From contig NZ_CP151099.1 of assembly GCF_038096175.1 (NCBI RefSeq), positions 7,480,001-7,544,000 of the forward strand: a stretch of 64,000 nucleotides of DNA, written 5' to 3'. The DNA comes from Nostoc sp. UHCC 0302 (lineage in GTDB: Bacteria > Cyanobacteriota > Cyanobacteriia > Cyanobacteriales > Nostocaceae). This document shows, one piece after another, positions 35,991 to 45,844 of the stretch. Within the stretch, counting starts at the first letter, position 1; each line of letters begins with the position of its first letter. The translations under genes and the position numbers were made by a program. Under the pieces are notes generated by a model. It was not told the origin of the DNA and searched no databases. It saw only the letters and a list, made by a program, of their open reading frames with translations.

Positions 35991-36650
35991 TGACCAGTTA
36001 TTAGTGAGCCATTGAAGATTTTACTTATATATAATCTGACGAAAGGGTTTTCCGGCTTGTAAACATCCGTAGATGCCTAATAGGTTGCTGCAATCTAGCA
36101 AGTAGTATCGTTTTCTGCATAAATCACTAACGAACCCGTTAAGGATCATAAGTCTTTTACAAGAGATAAAAAGGACAAATAGAAAAGCCTGTTCTTAGGC
36201 TTTCTCCGATGATCTAAAAGGTAGTGCCAGAAGCAATCAGAACTTTAAAGAGGGTTAGCCCAACCCAAGCGACAGCGCAAGACCCTTATTTTAAGGAAAT
36301 GCTACGCAAGAGAGCATAGGTGAGTTGCAAAGCGACACACTACGCCTTAGCAAAGCTCTTCTGCAAGAGGCAAGCTTACAGCAAAGCGTGCGCTTTGCGC
36401 TCATCAGAAGGGCTTCCTCGTTCATCTAGCATCTGCTTTAGGACAAGTGTGTTAACTCCTTGCACGAGGGTCAGAACTTCAAGAACAACATAGAATCAAA
36501 AGGGTTGCTTCCCGTACTCCATAAGAGAACTCAAAAGGTAAGGAATAGCAAATGAGTCAATCATACTTGAAAGCAATTTGCAGATAGGTTATTAAAATAG
36601 AAATCCACCAAGGCATAAAAACAAAGAGGTCAATTAGGAGTGAAAAGAGG
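35991..36650. other. 660-bp asd-dapA spacer with hairpins
   Basis: AAAGCCT / AGGCTTT (36184-36203) is a terminator-like stem after asd. GCAAAGCG-TG-CGCTTTGC at 36381-36398 is a tight palindrome. The 36220-36530 stretch is less AT-rich than other spacers here and could be structured RNA, but I recognise no known RNA family and no credible ORF. Confidence 0.4.
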
Positions 36651-37535
36651 GTGGGAGATTTTGGCAGCGTTTTAACCGCTATGATTACACCGTTTAAAGC
36701 AGACGGTAGCGTGAACTACGATGTAGCGGCAGAACTGGCAGCGCATCTAGCTAACAATGGTACAGATACATTGGTAGTGTGTGGCACAACGGGGGAATCC
36801 CCTACTTTAAGTTGGGACGAGGAATACCAATTGTTTGTCGAGGTGTTGCAGGCCGTGGCAGGAAAAGCCAAGGTGATAGCAGGATGTGGTTCCAATTCCA
36901 CCAAAGAAGCGATCGCTGCCACCGAAAAAGCAGCTAAAATAGGAGTACATGGTTCTTTACAAGTTGTCCCATATTACAACAAACCACCGCAAGCAGGACT
37001 GGAAGCGCACTTTAAAGCGATCGCCCAAGCCTGTCCTGAGCTACCCTTGTTGTTATATAACGTCCCTGGTCGTACTGGACAAAATCTTCAGCCAGAAACA
37101 GTTGCGCGGTTAGCTGAAGTTAGCAACATTGTGGGAATTAAAGAATCTACAGGTAACATAGATCAGGCTAGCGAAATTCGCCGCTTGACACCAAAAGAAT
37201 TCCAGATTTACTCTGGTGATGATTACATGACTTTGCCTTTGTTAGCGCTTGGGGCAAAGGGCGTAGTAAGTGTCGCTTCTCATCTGGTAGGAAACCAGCT
37301 ACAGCAGATGATTCAAGCTTTTAGTACAGGGAAAATTGAAGTTGCGACCGAGATTCATCTCCAACTATTCCCCTTATTTAAGGCTTTATTTCTAACTTCA
37401 AATCCTATTCCAGTTAAAAAAGCACTGAAACTTCAAGGTTGGGAGGTTGGCTCAACTCGTCCGCCGTTATGCGAAGCTGACTCAGAAGTCGGTAAAAAGT
37501 TAGAGGCAGTTCTTAAAGAACTAAGTTTAATCTAG
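36651..37535 (+). CDS. dapA: 4-hydroxy-tetrahydrodipicolinate synthase
   Basis: 294 residues from a GTG start with AGGAG upstream. A TIM-barrel aldolase: GTTGESPTL (phosphate/substrate loop), Tyr in [11 protein letters not shown], and Schiff-base Lys in VGIKESTGN. It condenses pyruvate with aspartate semialdehyde made by the upstream asd product, the first committed step of lysine and diaminopimelate synthesis. Followed by rnj after 277 bp. Confidence 0.97.
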   Translation: MGDFGSVLTAMITPFKADGSVNYDVAAELAAHLANNGTDTLVVCGTTGESPTLSWDEEYQLFVEVLQAVAGKAKVIAGCGSNSTKEAIAATEKAAKIGVHGSLQVVPYYNKPPQAGLEAHFKAIAQACPELPLLLYNVPGRTGQNLQPETVARLAEVSNIVGIKESTGNIDQASEIRRLTPKEFQIYSGDDYMTLPLLALGAKGVVSVASHLVGNQLQQMIQAFSTGKIEVATEIHLQLFPLFKALFLTSNPIPVKKALKLQGWEVGSTRPPLCEADSEVGKKLEAVLKELSLI

Positions 37536-37812
37536 GCAGCAACTTATTGACGGCTGTCAATTTGATAGTTAGCCAAAACATAGATATAAACGCTGATAAT
37601 TGTTAACAGGATGCAACTGAAAAACCTGTGTTAGGACTAACAGATATATTATGAATCCTTCCACGGTAAAGTCCATTTTATAGAACAAAAATTGAACATC
37701 TGAATTAAAAATTGGTTGCTTTCAAATTTACTTAAAAGACAGATAAAGTTGTCTTTAATACAAAAACGCTAACTATCAAGTCATTAACAACAAACAAAAA
37801 TCTAAGGAGAAA

Positions 37813-39582
37813 ATGGCTAAAAACGAAGCTACCTCCGCCCTAAAAATTATTCCGTTGGGCGGTTTGCATGAAATTGGGAAAAATACCTGTGTATTTGAGT
37901 ACGATGACGAAATTATCCTATTAGATGCAGGATTGGCTTTTCCTACAGAAGCAATGCATGGAGTCAATATTGTCCTACCAGATACGACTTATCTGCGGGA
38001 AAATCGTCATAAAATTAAAGGAATGATTGTTACCCACGGTCATGAAGACCATATTGGTGGGATTGCTTTTCATCTGAAACAATTTGACATACCCGTAATC
38101 TATGGTCCCAGACTAGCAATGGCAATGCTAGAGGGTAAATTGGAAGAAGCAGGAGTGCGCGATCGCACAGAATTAAGAACAGTGTCACCGCGTGATATAG
38201 TGCGGCTTGGCAAAAACTTCCTAGTAGAATATATTCGCAATACCCACTCCATCGCTGATAGTTTTACTGTTGCTATTCATACTCCCCTTGGTATAGTAAT
38301 TCATACAGGAGATTTTAAATTTGACCACACTCCCGTGGATGGGGAAAAATTTGACTTACAACGGTTAGCAGAACACGGCGAACAAGGCGTACTTTGCTTA
38401 TTAAGCGATTCAACTAACTCCGAAGTCCCAGGATTTACCCCTTCAGAACGCTCAGTTTATCCCAATCTTGATCGGGTATTTAGTCAAGCTACAGGGCGAC
38501 TGTTCGTTACAACCTTCGCTTCCTCCGTGCATCGCATTAACATGATTTTGCAACTGGCAAAAAAACACAATCGTGTAGTGTCAGTTGTAGGACGTTCCAT
38601 GCTGAATTTGATTGCTCATGCTCGGAATTTAGGTTACATCAAATGTGAAGATAATTTGCTGCAACCATTACACACAGTCCGCAGCTTGCCTGATGAAAGA
38701 GTGTTGATTCTGACTACAGGATCTCAAGGTGAAACAATGGCGGCAATGACCCGGATTGCCAATAAAGATCATCCGCACATCAAAATTCGTGAAGGAGACA
38801 CAGTAGTATTCTCTGCGAATCCAATTCCAGGAAATACGATCGCTGTAGTCAATACCATCGACAAATTGATGATCCAGGGGGCGAAAGTGGTCTATGGCCG
38901 CGATAAAGGTATTCACGTCTCTGGTCACGGCTGTCAAGAAGACCAAAAACTAATGATTGCCTTAACTCGGCCTAAGTTTTTCTTGCCAGTTCACGGTGAA
39001 CATCGAATGCTGGTGAAACACTCGGAAACAGCCCAAAGTATGGGCATTCCCGCAGAAAACATGATCATTATCCAGAATGGTGATGTTGTAGAACTGACCG
39101 AAAATGCCATTCGTGTTGCGGGTAAAGTCCCATCTGGTATAGAACTGGTGGATACTACTAGTTCTGGCATGGTGAGTGACAAGGTGTTGCAAGAACGGCA
39201 ACGTATGGCAGAAGAAGGTATTGTTACCATTGCTGCCGCTGTTGATTGGAATGGCAAACTAATGGCCAAGCCAGAAATTCATCTACGTGGTGTAGTCACC
39301 AGTATGGAGCGATCAGTGCTACAAAAGTGGGTACAACAACGAATGGAAGAAATCCTCACCGTTCGTTGGTCAGAATTTGCTCCTACCGACGGTGAAGCAG
39401 CAGATATCGATTGGGGCGGACTACAAGCAACTTTAGAGCGAGAATTGCAACGTTCCATTCGCCGAGAACTACAGTGTCAAGGGTCTGTGACTTTGTTGAT
39501 GCAAACTCCTGATGAGCCACCTGTGAAAGTTGCTGATGGCAGAAGACGTCGCACTCGCACAGCTGCTCAAGTTGCATCCTAG
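37813..39582 (+). CDS. rnj: Ribonuclease J
   Basis: 589 residues; AAGGAGAAA precedes the ATG. Metallo-beta-lactamase/beta-CASP nuclease: HGHEDHIGG (75-83), GDFKFD, SDSTN, and the beta-CASP motif region with FASSVHRI, ending with PVHGEHRM. The C-terminal domain from about 460 is cyanobacteria-typical. It combines 5'-3' exonuclease and endonuclease activity in mRNA turnover, alongside RNase E. Gene order asd-dapA-rnj is conserved in this phylum. Confidence 0.96.
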   Translation: MAKNEATSALKIIPLGGLHEIGKNTCVFEYDDEIILLDAGLAFPTEAMHGVNIVLPDTTYLRENRHKIKGMIVTHGHEDHIGGIAFHLKQFDIPVIYGPRLAMAMLEGKLEEAGVRDRTELRTVSPRDIVRLGKNFLVEYIRNTHSIADSFTVAIHTPLGIVIHTGDFKFDHTPVDGEKFDLQRLAEHGEQGVLCLLSDSTNSEVPGFTPSERSVYPNLDRVFSQATGRLFVTTFASSVHRINMILQLAKKHNRVVSVVGRSMLNLIAHARNLGYIKCEDNLLQPLHTVRSLPDERVLILTTGSQGETMAAMTRIANKDHPHIKIREGDTVVFSANPIPGNTIAVVNTIDKLMIQGAKVVYGRDKGIHVSGHGCQEDQKLMIALTRPKFFLPVHGEHRMLVKHSETAQSMGIPAENMIIIQNGDVVELTENAIRVAGKVPSGIELVDTTSSGMVSDKVLQERQRMAEEGIVTIAAAVDWNGKLMAKPEIHLRGVVTSMERSVLQKWVQQRMEEILTVRWSEFAPTDGEAADIDWGGLQATLERELQRSIRRELQCQGSVTLLMQTPDEPPVKVADGRRRRTRTAAQVAS

Positions 39583-39668
39583 AAAATTTAAAATATAGAC
39601 CGACCTTACGCAAAGACGCTGAGATAAGCTTTGAGTCTTTGCGTTTTGGTGTGAGATTTAAAAACTGC

Positions 39669-40418
39669 TCACAAAACATTCAAAAGTGCATCTGCAAGGT
39701 GGACAGGGCGGGACAAAGAAGGGCAGTGTCCCCCAGGCAGCTCAATCGCATCGACTCCCAAACGTTTACGTGCAGCGTAGCGCGACCATGTAGGAGAAAT
39801 TATTCGGTCATCAGTGCAGACAATATACTCGCATTCCACATCAGGGAAAGCTTTTAAAGGACTGACCTCGTAAATGTATGCCATTGATTCCTGCTTTCGC
39901 ATTTTTGAGATTGCCCAACGCGCTACATCAGGCTCGCAGTCATGAAAGAAAATTTCCATTGCTACAGCGTCGCTCTCTGAAGGGTTTTTCCCAAGGGAAG
40001 CTGGGTTGTACATATTAGGTTCATCACAGAATTGCTCGAACTTACTTGCTTCTGGCGGTTGGTAATTTAATAAATTGAGAGTATTGGAATCTATCTCGTC
40101 ATAAAATTGGTCGAGTGTACTAATTTGAGGGTACGGAATGAGCGCGGCGAGGAACACTAGCTTACGGACTGGTCGCTGAGTAGCGACAATGGGAATAACA
40201 GTACCAGCCATTGAATGACCGACTAATATTACATCGCCTTTGTCTTCAGGTAAGGCTTGCACAACTGCATCTGCAAAATCAGATAACGTGGCTGACGGAT
40301 CTTCAATAGGCAGATCCATTGCTACTGTTTTGTGACCGCGCGCTTCTAGATGAGGAATTAGTAAATCCCAACACCATGCGCCTTGGCAAGCGCCGTGTAC
40401 CAAACAAAAAAGAGCCAT
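39669..40418 (-). CDS. Alpha/beta hydrolase of the methyl-esterase (SABP2/MES-like) type
   Basis: 249 residues. LVHGACQGAWCWDLLIPHLEARGH is the start typical of plant salicylate/jasmonate methyl esterases and hydroxynitrile lyases (given here in two parts: LVHGACQGAWCW, DLLIPHLEARGH). Nucleophile in LVGHSMAG, acid in CTDDRIISP, histidine in LPGGHCPSLSRP. Soluble. The bacterial substrate is unknown. Convergent with rnj. Confidence 0.88.
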   Translation of the reverse strand: MALFCLVHGACQGAWCWDLLIPHLEARGHKTVAMDLPIEDPSATLSDFADAVVQALPEDKGDVILVGHSMAGTVIPIVATQRPVRKLVFLAALIPYPQISTLDQFYDEIDSNTLNLLNYQPPEASKFEQFCDEPNMYNPASLGKNPSESDAVAMEIFFHDCEPDVARWAISKMRKQESMAYIYEVSPLKAFPDVECEYIVCTDDRIISPTWSRYAARKRLGVDAIELPGGHCPSLSRPVHLADALLNVL

Positions 40419-40586
40419 ATTAATTTTGGATTTTAAATTGGTAATGACAGCAGAAGTCAGAATTCAGGAGTCAGAATTTAGAAGTCAGAAGTAAAAGAGG
40501 CTTTACTATAGCTTTTAAACTTAGATGCTGTACTTCATTTACTTGCAAACTGCTGTATTTCGTAGTAAACGCAGATAATTTTGCTG

Positions 40587-41115
40587 TTACTGCTTATCTG
40601 ACCAGAGTTTGTAATTTTGCCAAGCTTGTGTTGTATCAATCTCTGGTATATGTTTTTCTACCAAGGCGAATGTTTCCTCAATTAGTTCACCAAGGTAATT
40701 AACCGCTGTATGAGGTTCTGCTTGCAAAACTTGCTTGAGGCTAAATGATAGATTATTGGGAGCGATCGCCATTTTGTTAATGAATTTATCCATTCTTTTA
40801 AATGGCACACAATTAACAGGATGGTAAAACTTATTTAAGCCCAACAACACCCCAATAATATTTTTCACTGCTTACAATAATTCATCAGTTAAAAACAGTA
40901 CATCATCCCGCTCTATTCCATAGTTTTTTACAACCCATAAACCGCGAAAATGCAATATCAGAGTAGATATCGGCTTGTCTACGAGCAACAGAACCAGCTA
41001 CACCAATTGCCCTAGCTTTTGAAATTGCTATATAGGCAGCTAAATTTTTTCTTGCCAAAGTAAGCAGTTGTTTACTGACATCGTTCATTTGTCTATCTGA
41101 ATTGATCAGCTTCAT
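40587..41115 (-). pseudogene. Degenerate nucleotidyltransferase-domain protein gene
   Basis: Two short frames represent one former gene. The upstream part (41115-40903) encodes ARKNLAAYIAISKARAIGV, then AGSVARRQADIYSDIAFSRF, like the GSxAR...SDIDL motif of MNT-type nucleotidyltransferases but with the second Asp lost. The downstream part (to 40587) encodes NYGIERDDVLFLTDELL, a TAA, then AVKNIIGVLLGLNKFYHPVN and a helical tail. A frameshift near 40940 and the in-frame TAA separate them. The family call comes from the motif and general pattern, so moderate confidence. Confidence 0.55.
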
Positions 41116-41228
41116 TGAACAATCGTCAGGAATTTGGAATTCCTGTGTTATGGCTCAAATCCTTTAACAGAGGACTCAGCAAATCGCTTGAGTTTAGCTA
41201 ATGGAAAGCAGGTTAATAGCGGAGTTAA

Positions 41229-41783
41229 TCAAGTGCAGGGCAGGTTAACTAAGACTTGTGAAAGTTTTTCATTCAACTTGTATTTCCACCCACCATTTAA
41301 CAAGGAACTGAGAATGAGGCTATCAAATACCTGATACTTCTCTACAGGTAAGCTGGTACGATTAATCTGTGGTAGTGTCTGAACCACAGTTGACTTATAC
41401 ATAAATTCACTTCGCCACGGTTGCGAAAAGCGCATCGGTTCACCCACCCCAACTGCTCGCCTCAACCCTTTATGCTCTAGTTGCAATTGTGTACCACCAT
41501 CGACAAGTTCTAGCGTCCAAGTCACAATTGAAGGCTGAGACATCATACTATCTTGCCAAGTGTAAGAAAGTCGCCTTGGCTCATCAAGTTCAATCACTTC
41601 ACAGTCAATGCTTCCAGCCAGCCCTGGCAGTGCTGAGTTATAAAACTGGAATTTATGCCCAATAAACGGCTCAAAATTGTTTTCCATTAGCCATGCAGCT
41701 AGGGCGCGACGGTTAGTGAGTACACGCCAAATCTGTTGCGGCGGATAGGGGTAGAAAACTTCCATTTTCAAGTCTCGGAGCAT
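41229..41783 (-). CDS. SRPBCC (AHSA1-like) domain protein
   Basis: 184 residues from ATG 41783, chosen because GGAGGAAGATTC precedes it and the text then reads MEVFYPYPPQQIWRVLTNRRALAAWLMEN, the usual AHSA1/START-like opening (helix-grip fold, about residues 7-150). SWEL-type ending: YTWQDS, VTWTLELVDGGTQLQLEHKG. It overlaps the upstream ArsR-type gene by 16 bp, so they are translationally coupled. ArsR-SRPBCC pairs are common in bacteria; the ligand is unknown. Confidence 0.85.
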   Translation of the reverse strand: MLRDLKMEVFYPYPPQQIWRVLTNRRALAAWLMENNFEPFIGHKFQFYNSALPGLAGSIDCEVIELDEPRRLSYTWQDSMMSQPSIVTWTLELVDGGTQLQLEHKGLRRAVGVGEPMRFSQPWRSEFMYKSTVVQTLPQINRTSLPVEKYQVFDSLILSSLLNGGWKYKLNEKLSQVLVNLPCT

Positions 41784-42103
41784 GAATCTTCCTCCAAATA
41801 ACTGCCAAGAGCATCCAGTTTTACTTGCCAGAACTGCTCGTAATAGGCAACCCAATCAGACACCAACTTCAGTGGCTCTGAGTTCAGCCGATACAGCCGC
41901 TGCCGCCCTGCTTTTCGCATCTGTACTAGGTTAGCTTCACAAAGAACCTGCAAATGCTGAGAAATAGCTGGCAAGCTCATTGCAAAAGGCTCTGCCAGCT
42001 GTTTAACTGATTGCTCTCCAGCACGTAAACTATCTAATAGCGCCCGTCGTGTTGGATCTGCGATCGCTACAAAGACATCAGCACTGGCAGCAGGTCTGCT
42101 CAT
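41768..42103 (-). CDS. ArsR-family transcriptional regulator
   Basis: 111 residues; a winged helix with IADPTRRALLDSLRAGEQSVKQLAEPFAMSLPAISQHLQVLCEANLVQMRKAGRQRLYRLN (shown over residues about 14-75 by pieces: PTRRALLDSL, SVKQLAEPF, ISQHLQVL). It lacks the CxC metal-site cysteines of ArsR/SmtB, so it probably is not a metal sensor. Co-encoded with the SRPBCC protein. The upstream region has repeats that could be its operator. Confidence 0.9.
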   Translation of the reverse strand: MSRPAASADVFVAIADPTRRALLDSLRAGEQSVKQLAEPFAMSLPAISQHLQVLCEANLVQMRKAGRQRLYRLNSEPLKLVSDWVAYYEQFWQVKLDALGSYLEEDSCSET

Positions 42104-42110
42104 TTGGGTA

Positions 42111-42165
42111 AACCAAATACTTAAGCGAATACTTAACTAACACAATAATAAATAAGCATTTGGTT
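42111..42165. promoter_or_regulatory. Candidate ArsR-type operator
   Basis: AATACTTAA occurs twice, 12 bp apart (42116-42124, 42128-42136), inside an inverted repeat AACCAAAT (42111-42118) / ATTTGGTT (42158-42165), directly upstream of the ArsR-type start. Autoregulation is inferred. Confidence 0.5.
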
Positions 42166-42572
42166 AAATGTCAATAACCCGATCTCGCTTTCTCTGAGCT
42201 TTCTGCTTATAGAGTTTTTAAGCACCAGCAAACTTTTTTCTCTCGCTGGCCTTTATAGTTAACCAAAAATATTTTTTGAAACTTTATTATATTAACTTTT
42301 GTTAATGTTACACTAGAATCTGTCCAAGGGCAGATGTCTTTATTAAAATTTAATCTATGTCAAGATATAAACAAGATCAGTATTACTACACTACCGATCA
42401 CCTAAAAAGTGCGATTAACTGAACGTAGTAATAAATTAAGTTCTGACTTAAGTGGCTAAAGAATAATCTTATTATATCTCGGTCAGGACGCGAACCTTCC
42501 GGTAAAGGTCGTTGCCACGCTGTATATATTCATCAAAAAGACGAATACCCTCAATTACATAGAGGTTTTATC
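42166..42572. other. Intergenic region upstream of Mo_nitro_C gene
   Basis: About 400 bp of AT-rich sequence holding the promoter of the plus-strand gene. No hairpin, repeat or ORF of note. Confidence 0.35.
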
Positions 42573-42950
42573 ATGAAGGTATCTCATAATACCACAAAAA
42601 ATATTTTTTTGGCAAGCTGGGTATCAATCAATCAAGCAGACACTAGTAAAACCCAGGAAACGCAGCTAAATTCTTTTACTTCTAAGCCTAGCTTTGATGT
42701 TCTTCAACCCTTACGGCAGCGTCTAGACAATATTAAAATCAGTGATCGCCAATTAGCTCATCGCTTGTGCAAAATGATTCCTGCTCAATGCCCCTTTGAG
42801 CGCGATGTTAAATTATTTGGGAAAACTTTGTTTCACATTCCACCAATGTGCAAGCTCAACCCTTTGTATGAAGAAGTGGTAGGCTTACGTTTTCGAGCTA
42901 TGTGCTATCTAGCAGATGAATGTGGTGAGGATATATCCCAATACTGCTAA
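42573..42950 (+). CDS. Mo-dependent nitrogenase C-terminal-domain protein
   Basis: 125 residues. The last 85 match the cyanobacterial Mo_nitro_C family: RLDNIKISDRQLAHRLCKMIPAQCPFERDVKLFGKTLFHIPPMCKLNPLYEEVVGLRFRAMCYLADECGED (seen here as pieces LAHRLCKMIPAQCPFERD, LFHIPPMCKLNPLYEE, ALADECGED-like end). Four conserved cysteines suggest metal or disulfide roles. It is named after a C-terminal extension of some nitrogenase proteins but also occurs alone; the function is unknown. The N-terminal 40 residues are variable. Confidence 0.85.
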   Translation: MKVSHNTTKNIFLASWVSINQADTSKTQETQLNSFTSKPSFDVLQPLRQRLDNIKISDRQLAHRLCKMIPAQCPFERDVKLFGKTLFHIPPMCKLNPLYEEVVGLRFRAMCYLADECGEDISQYC

Positions 42951-43119
42951 TACAGAGTCAGATGTTTAGAGTTTTGGACTATATAATTCTTAATCCGTAA
43001 ATTATTAATGGTAGAAGCCCTTTAATTTACTCATGCAAACGAAAAAGGGTAGCGTCATTATTTCAAGTCCTCGGATTTATATGCGGAGTCTTAAATTTTA
43101 AATTCCCCAAAAGGGGGGA

Positions 43120-45084
43120 CTATTGATTATTTTTGATTCTCCTGTCCTGCCATTTTTGGATAGCATCCTGAGCATCTTCGTAAGCTGCCGTCACTTCTGG
43201 AACTAAAGCAGCGGTTTCAATTGCAGCACTGAATTCTCCTTGAGCAGCGCGACTTTTCGCCAGATCCAAAATCTTTTCACTCCATTTATTGATTGATTTT
43301 TTAGCCGTATCAAAACCTGGCTGATTTGGTGGTACTTTCTTGGCAACTTCGATAGCACGATTGTAGGTTGATGCCTGTCCCGGTTTAATTAAGGCATTAG
43401 CTGCATCTAAAAGAGTTTTGTTGCTTACATACTGCTTAGCCTCCAGCCGCCACTGGTTAATTGCTGCTTGTGCTTTTGCATAAAATGGCTCGTCTTTGGT
43501 AATTAACTGTGCGGCTGCGATCGCACTAGCGTACTGTCTTTGTTTAGCACGACCTTCTGCTAAATCTAAAATCATCCGACTCCAAATCTTAATATTCTCC
43601 TGAGCTTGTTCGTAAAGCGGTTCACCAGCTTTAATTTTTCGGGCTGTAGTGATTGCCAAGGTTAAATCGCTAGCTTGAGTTTGTCTGAGCGACATCTTCG
43701 CTAGGTCTAATACGGCTTGATTCCGTTTTTGAGAATCAGAATTAGAGGCGATTTGCCCTCTGGATTGGTTGCTTGTTTGCTCTGTTGGATTGGCTTCAGT
43801 TAGGGAACGGGCATTTGGTATATCGGTAACTGGAGGATTGTTAGTAGCCGTATTGGGTGATGCTCTTGATATCTGATTAATTCTAAAAGTTGCTTGATTG
43901 CGAAGGAAAACTACCGCAATTAAACCTACTACCAACATACTGCTGCCAACCCACAATATAAATTGTTTCCACAATGAGCTATTTGCCTGATTCGGTAGTT
44001 GCCGGGAGACATAGGCTTTAGGAGAAGAAGGTAGGTATCGTCCGTTTTTATTCGCTTCTAAAGAAGTTTCCTGACTAAGATTTTCGCCTGGAGGTATTTT
44101 GGCGACTAAGTTGGCAGGTGGCTTCATGACTTCTTCTTGATTTTGGGACTTCTCAACCGCAGGTGTGAAGTGCTGAGCCTTCGTCTGTTGAGAGGATTGA
44201 CTGACGGTAGCTTCGACTACTTGAGCTTCTGGCGATCTACTCAGATTCGCTCTAGTTTTAGGGGGATTATCGTCGAGGGGAGGTGCTGCAAGTGCAACAG
44301 CAAAAGATTCTTCTGGATAAATAATCGGTTCTACTTCAAAATTGCTAGTTTCTGCCAATTGCGGCAAGATAACTTGCTGCCTTGATGGGATGATCATGGC
44401 AGGGTCTTGAATAGGACGCCAGTAATTTTGACATAATCTTGGCGTCATCAGGCTTAAGTAGCTTTCTAAATCTGGCAAGCTGCTGCCATGACCAGAACGT
44501 AAAGCTTCTAACAAAGCTGCCGTGAAAAATCCGTGACCTAGTTCACTACTTTCGTGGGAAAATTGCTCTGGCTGACAGGAAAGAATTGTGGCAAGTTGTA
44601 ATTCTTGAGCTAGTTCTATTATTTCTTCACCAACGGGAGCATCCGCTTGCGTACCAAACGCGCGGTTGATATCTAGTAGTAATAATACATTCAAGTCACC
44701 AAGTTGTAGACTTTGCATCAGCGATCGCACTTCGATACCAGTCTCTAGCACGAGTTCGGGATTCCCTTCCACTGGCATTAAATAATCTTTGCCATCGTAG
44801 TTGACACCATAACCGCTAAAGAATAGCCACAGATAATCTTGCGGTTGCCAATATGTAGCCGCCAGATCCTCAAGCAAAAGCAGAATATTCTCCTTCGTTG
44901 GATAGCTTGATCTATCTCCTATTGGCGGCGAAGTATCTGTCATCAACAAGCAGTGTTCGGGGGCAAAACCTGCCTCTGTAACTAAAAAATCCTTTAGTGC
45001 CTCAGCATCTGCTTGGGCGCAACTTAAAGGTTGAAATAACTGATATTGATTGATGCCAATCGTGATCGCCCAGTAATTTGCCAT
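43120..45084 (-). CDS. Pseudo-orthocaspase (YN-type), membrane-anchored with C-terminal repeats
   Basis: 654 residues. N-terminal caspase-like (C14) fold, residues 1-235, starting MANYWAITIGINQYQ. The usual catalytic SGHG is SGYG (Tyr92) and the usual D-C-C is D-I-N (Asn140), so both His and Cys are lost. This YN combination is a recognised class of cyanobacterial pseudo-orthocaspases. A disordered linker (about 255-365) leads to a membrane helix (LWVGSSMLVVGLIAVVFL), then four helical repeats of about 45 residues (AKxxxxQxxxSxAIxxAxxI...Y..AQ..I..W). Probably a scaffold or sensor rather than a protease. Confidence 0.85.
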   Translation of the reverse strand: MANYWAITIGINQYQLFQPLSCAQADAEALKDFLVTEAGFAPEHCLLMTDTSPPIGDRSSYPTKENILLLLEDLAATYWQPQDYLWLFFSGYGVNYDGKDYLMPVEGNPELVLETGIEVRSLMQSLQLGDLNVLLLLDINRAFGTQADAPVGEEIIELAQELQLATILSCQPEQFSHESSELGHGFFTAALLEALRSGHGSSLPDLESYLSLMTPRLCQNYWRPIQDPAMIIPSRQQVILPQLAETSNFEVEPIIYPEESFAVALAAPPLDDNPPKTRANLSRSPEAQVVEATVSQSSQQTKAQHFTPAVEKSQNQEEVMKPPANLVAKIPPGENLSQETSLEANKNGRYLPSSPKAYVSRQLPNQANSSLWKQFILWVGSSMLVVGLIAVVFLRNQATFRINQISRASPNTATNNPPVTDIPNARSLTEANPTEQTSNQSRGQIASNSDSQKRNQAVLDLAKMSLRQTQASDLTLAITTARKIKAGEPLYEQAQENIKIWSRMILDLAEGRAKQRQYASAIAAAQLITKDEPFYAKAQAAINQWRLEAKQYVSNKTLLDAANALIKPGQASTYNRAIEVAKKVPPNQPGFDTAKKSINKWSEKILDLAKSRAAQGEFSAAIETAALVPEVTAAYEDAQDAIQKWQDRRIKNNQ

Positions 45085-45125
45085 CCCGCTCTTTGTCAGT
45101 TATTGTTTGCTGTTTCTAAAATTGC

Positions 45126-45155
45126 GGTTAGCTTTGCAAAAAAACAAAGCTAACC
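45126..45155. promoter_or_regulatory. Hairpin between divergent genes
   Basis: 11-bp arms GGTTAGCTTTG (45126-45136) and CAAAGCTAACC (45145-45155) with an A-rich loop, in the gap between the pseudo-orthocaspase start and the next plus-strand gene. Role unknown. Confidence 0.4.
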
Positions 45156-45282
45156 TATGTTTTATAGTCTAGGTGATTTTTATTGAGCCTTAAGATAAAA
45201 TGTAATTTTTATTACGTTGACTAATCGGAAAATACTTCCGTCCAGTTAGAATTACAAGTTATCAATAAGGAGCTAAAAGGTC

Positions 45283-45732
45283 ATGAGCAGGAGTTATGCT
45301 CACCTACCATCATCGATCATCCCCTTTTTAGTTATTAGCCAAATTGCCAGAAGAATCCGGATAGTTCCTTTAATAGTTTTGCTGGGATCTACAGTTCCTG
45401 TATGGCTTGCCTCAGAAGCGATCGCACCTCAGATTGTACGAGCTTACACCGCGAGAGTTGACCTTGCCATTGACCGCTTACCAGAGGAAAATTACCAAAC
45501 TATGCTCACAAGAGCAGAAGCGGCTGCTAGAGCTGCTGCTCAGCGGAGCTTCGACCAAGATATCTTGGTAACAGATGTTTCAATTATTGTATCCGTACAA
45601 AGTTATGGAGCGATCGCCCCAATTTTGGCATTAGAAGTGAGTCGCCCCCAGTGGCGGACACGCCCCGATGCTCAACGTTGGGCAACTTATTTCAAAACTG
45701 CGCGATCGCTATTATTTTTTGAGAAGCAGTGA
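45283..45732 (+). CDS. Conserved cyanobacterial protein with N-terminal membrane segment
   Basis: 149 residues. After a basic stretch (ARRIRIV) comes a hydrophobic helix at 28-46 that ends near an ASEA site, either a signal peptide or an anchor. The remainder is a small globular domain: RVDLAIDRLPEENYQTMLTRAEAAARAAAQRSFD, VTDVSIIVSVQSYGAIAPILALEVSRPQW, and WATYFKTARSLLFF (broken into pieces). I recognise it only as a recurring hypothetical. A GGGCATGG / CCATGCCC hairpin follows at 45735-45768. Confidence 0.7.
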   Translation: MSRSYAHLPSSIIPFLVISQIARRIRIVPLIVLLGSTVPVWLASEAIAPQIVRAYTARVDLAIDRLPEENYQTMLTRAEAAARAAAQRSFDQDILVTDVSIIVSVQSYGAIAPILALEVSRPQWRTRPDAQRWATYFKTARSLLFFEKQ

Positions 45733-45844
45733 TTGGGCATGGGGCATAATCATGCCCATGCCCAATCCCCTATGCCCCATTTCCAATTTGAGCAATTGAT
45801 GGCTTAAAATAAGAAGGTTGTCAAGAATTGCGATATCCGCTATC

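Noticed and set aside
36220-36530. Lysine riboswitch, RNase P RNA, tmRNA or 6S RNA in the asd-dapA spacer
   Set aside because: Checked for the sequence signatures that I know of for each and found none; kept only as an unexplained structured spacer.
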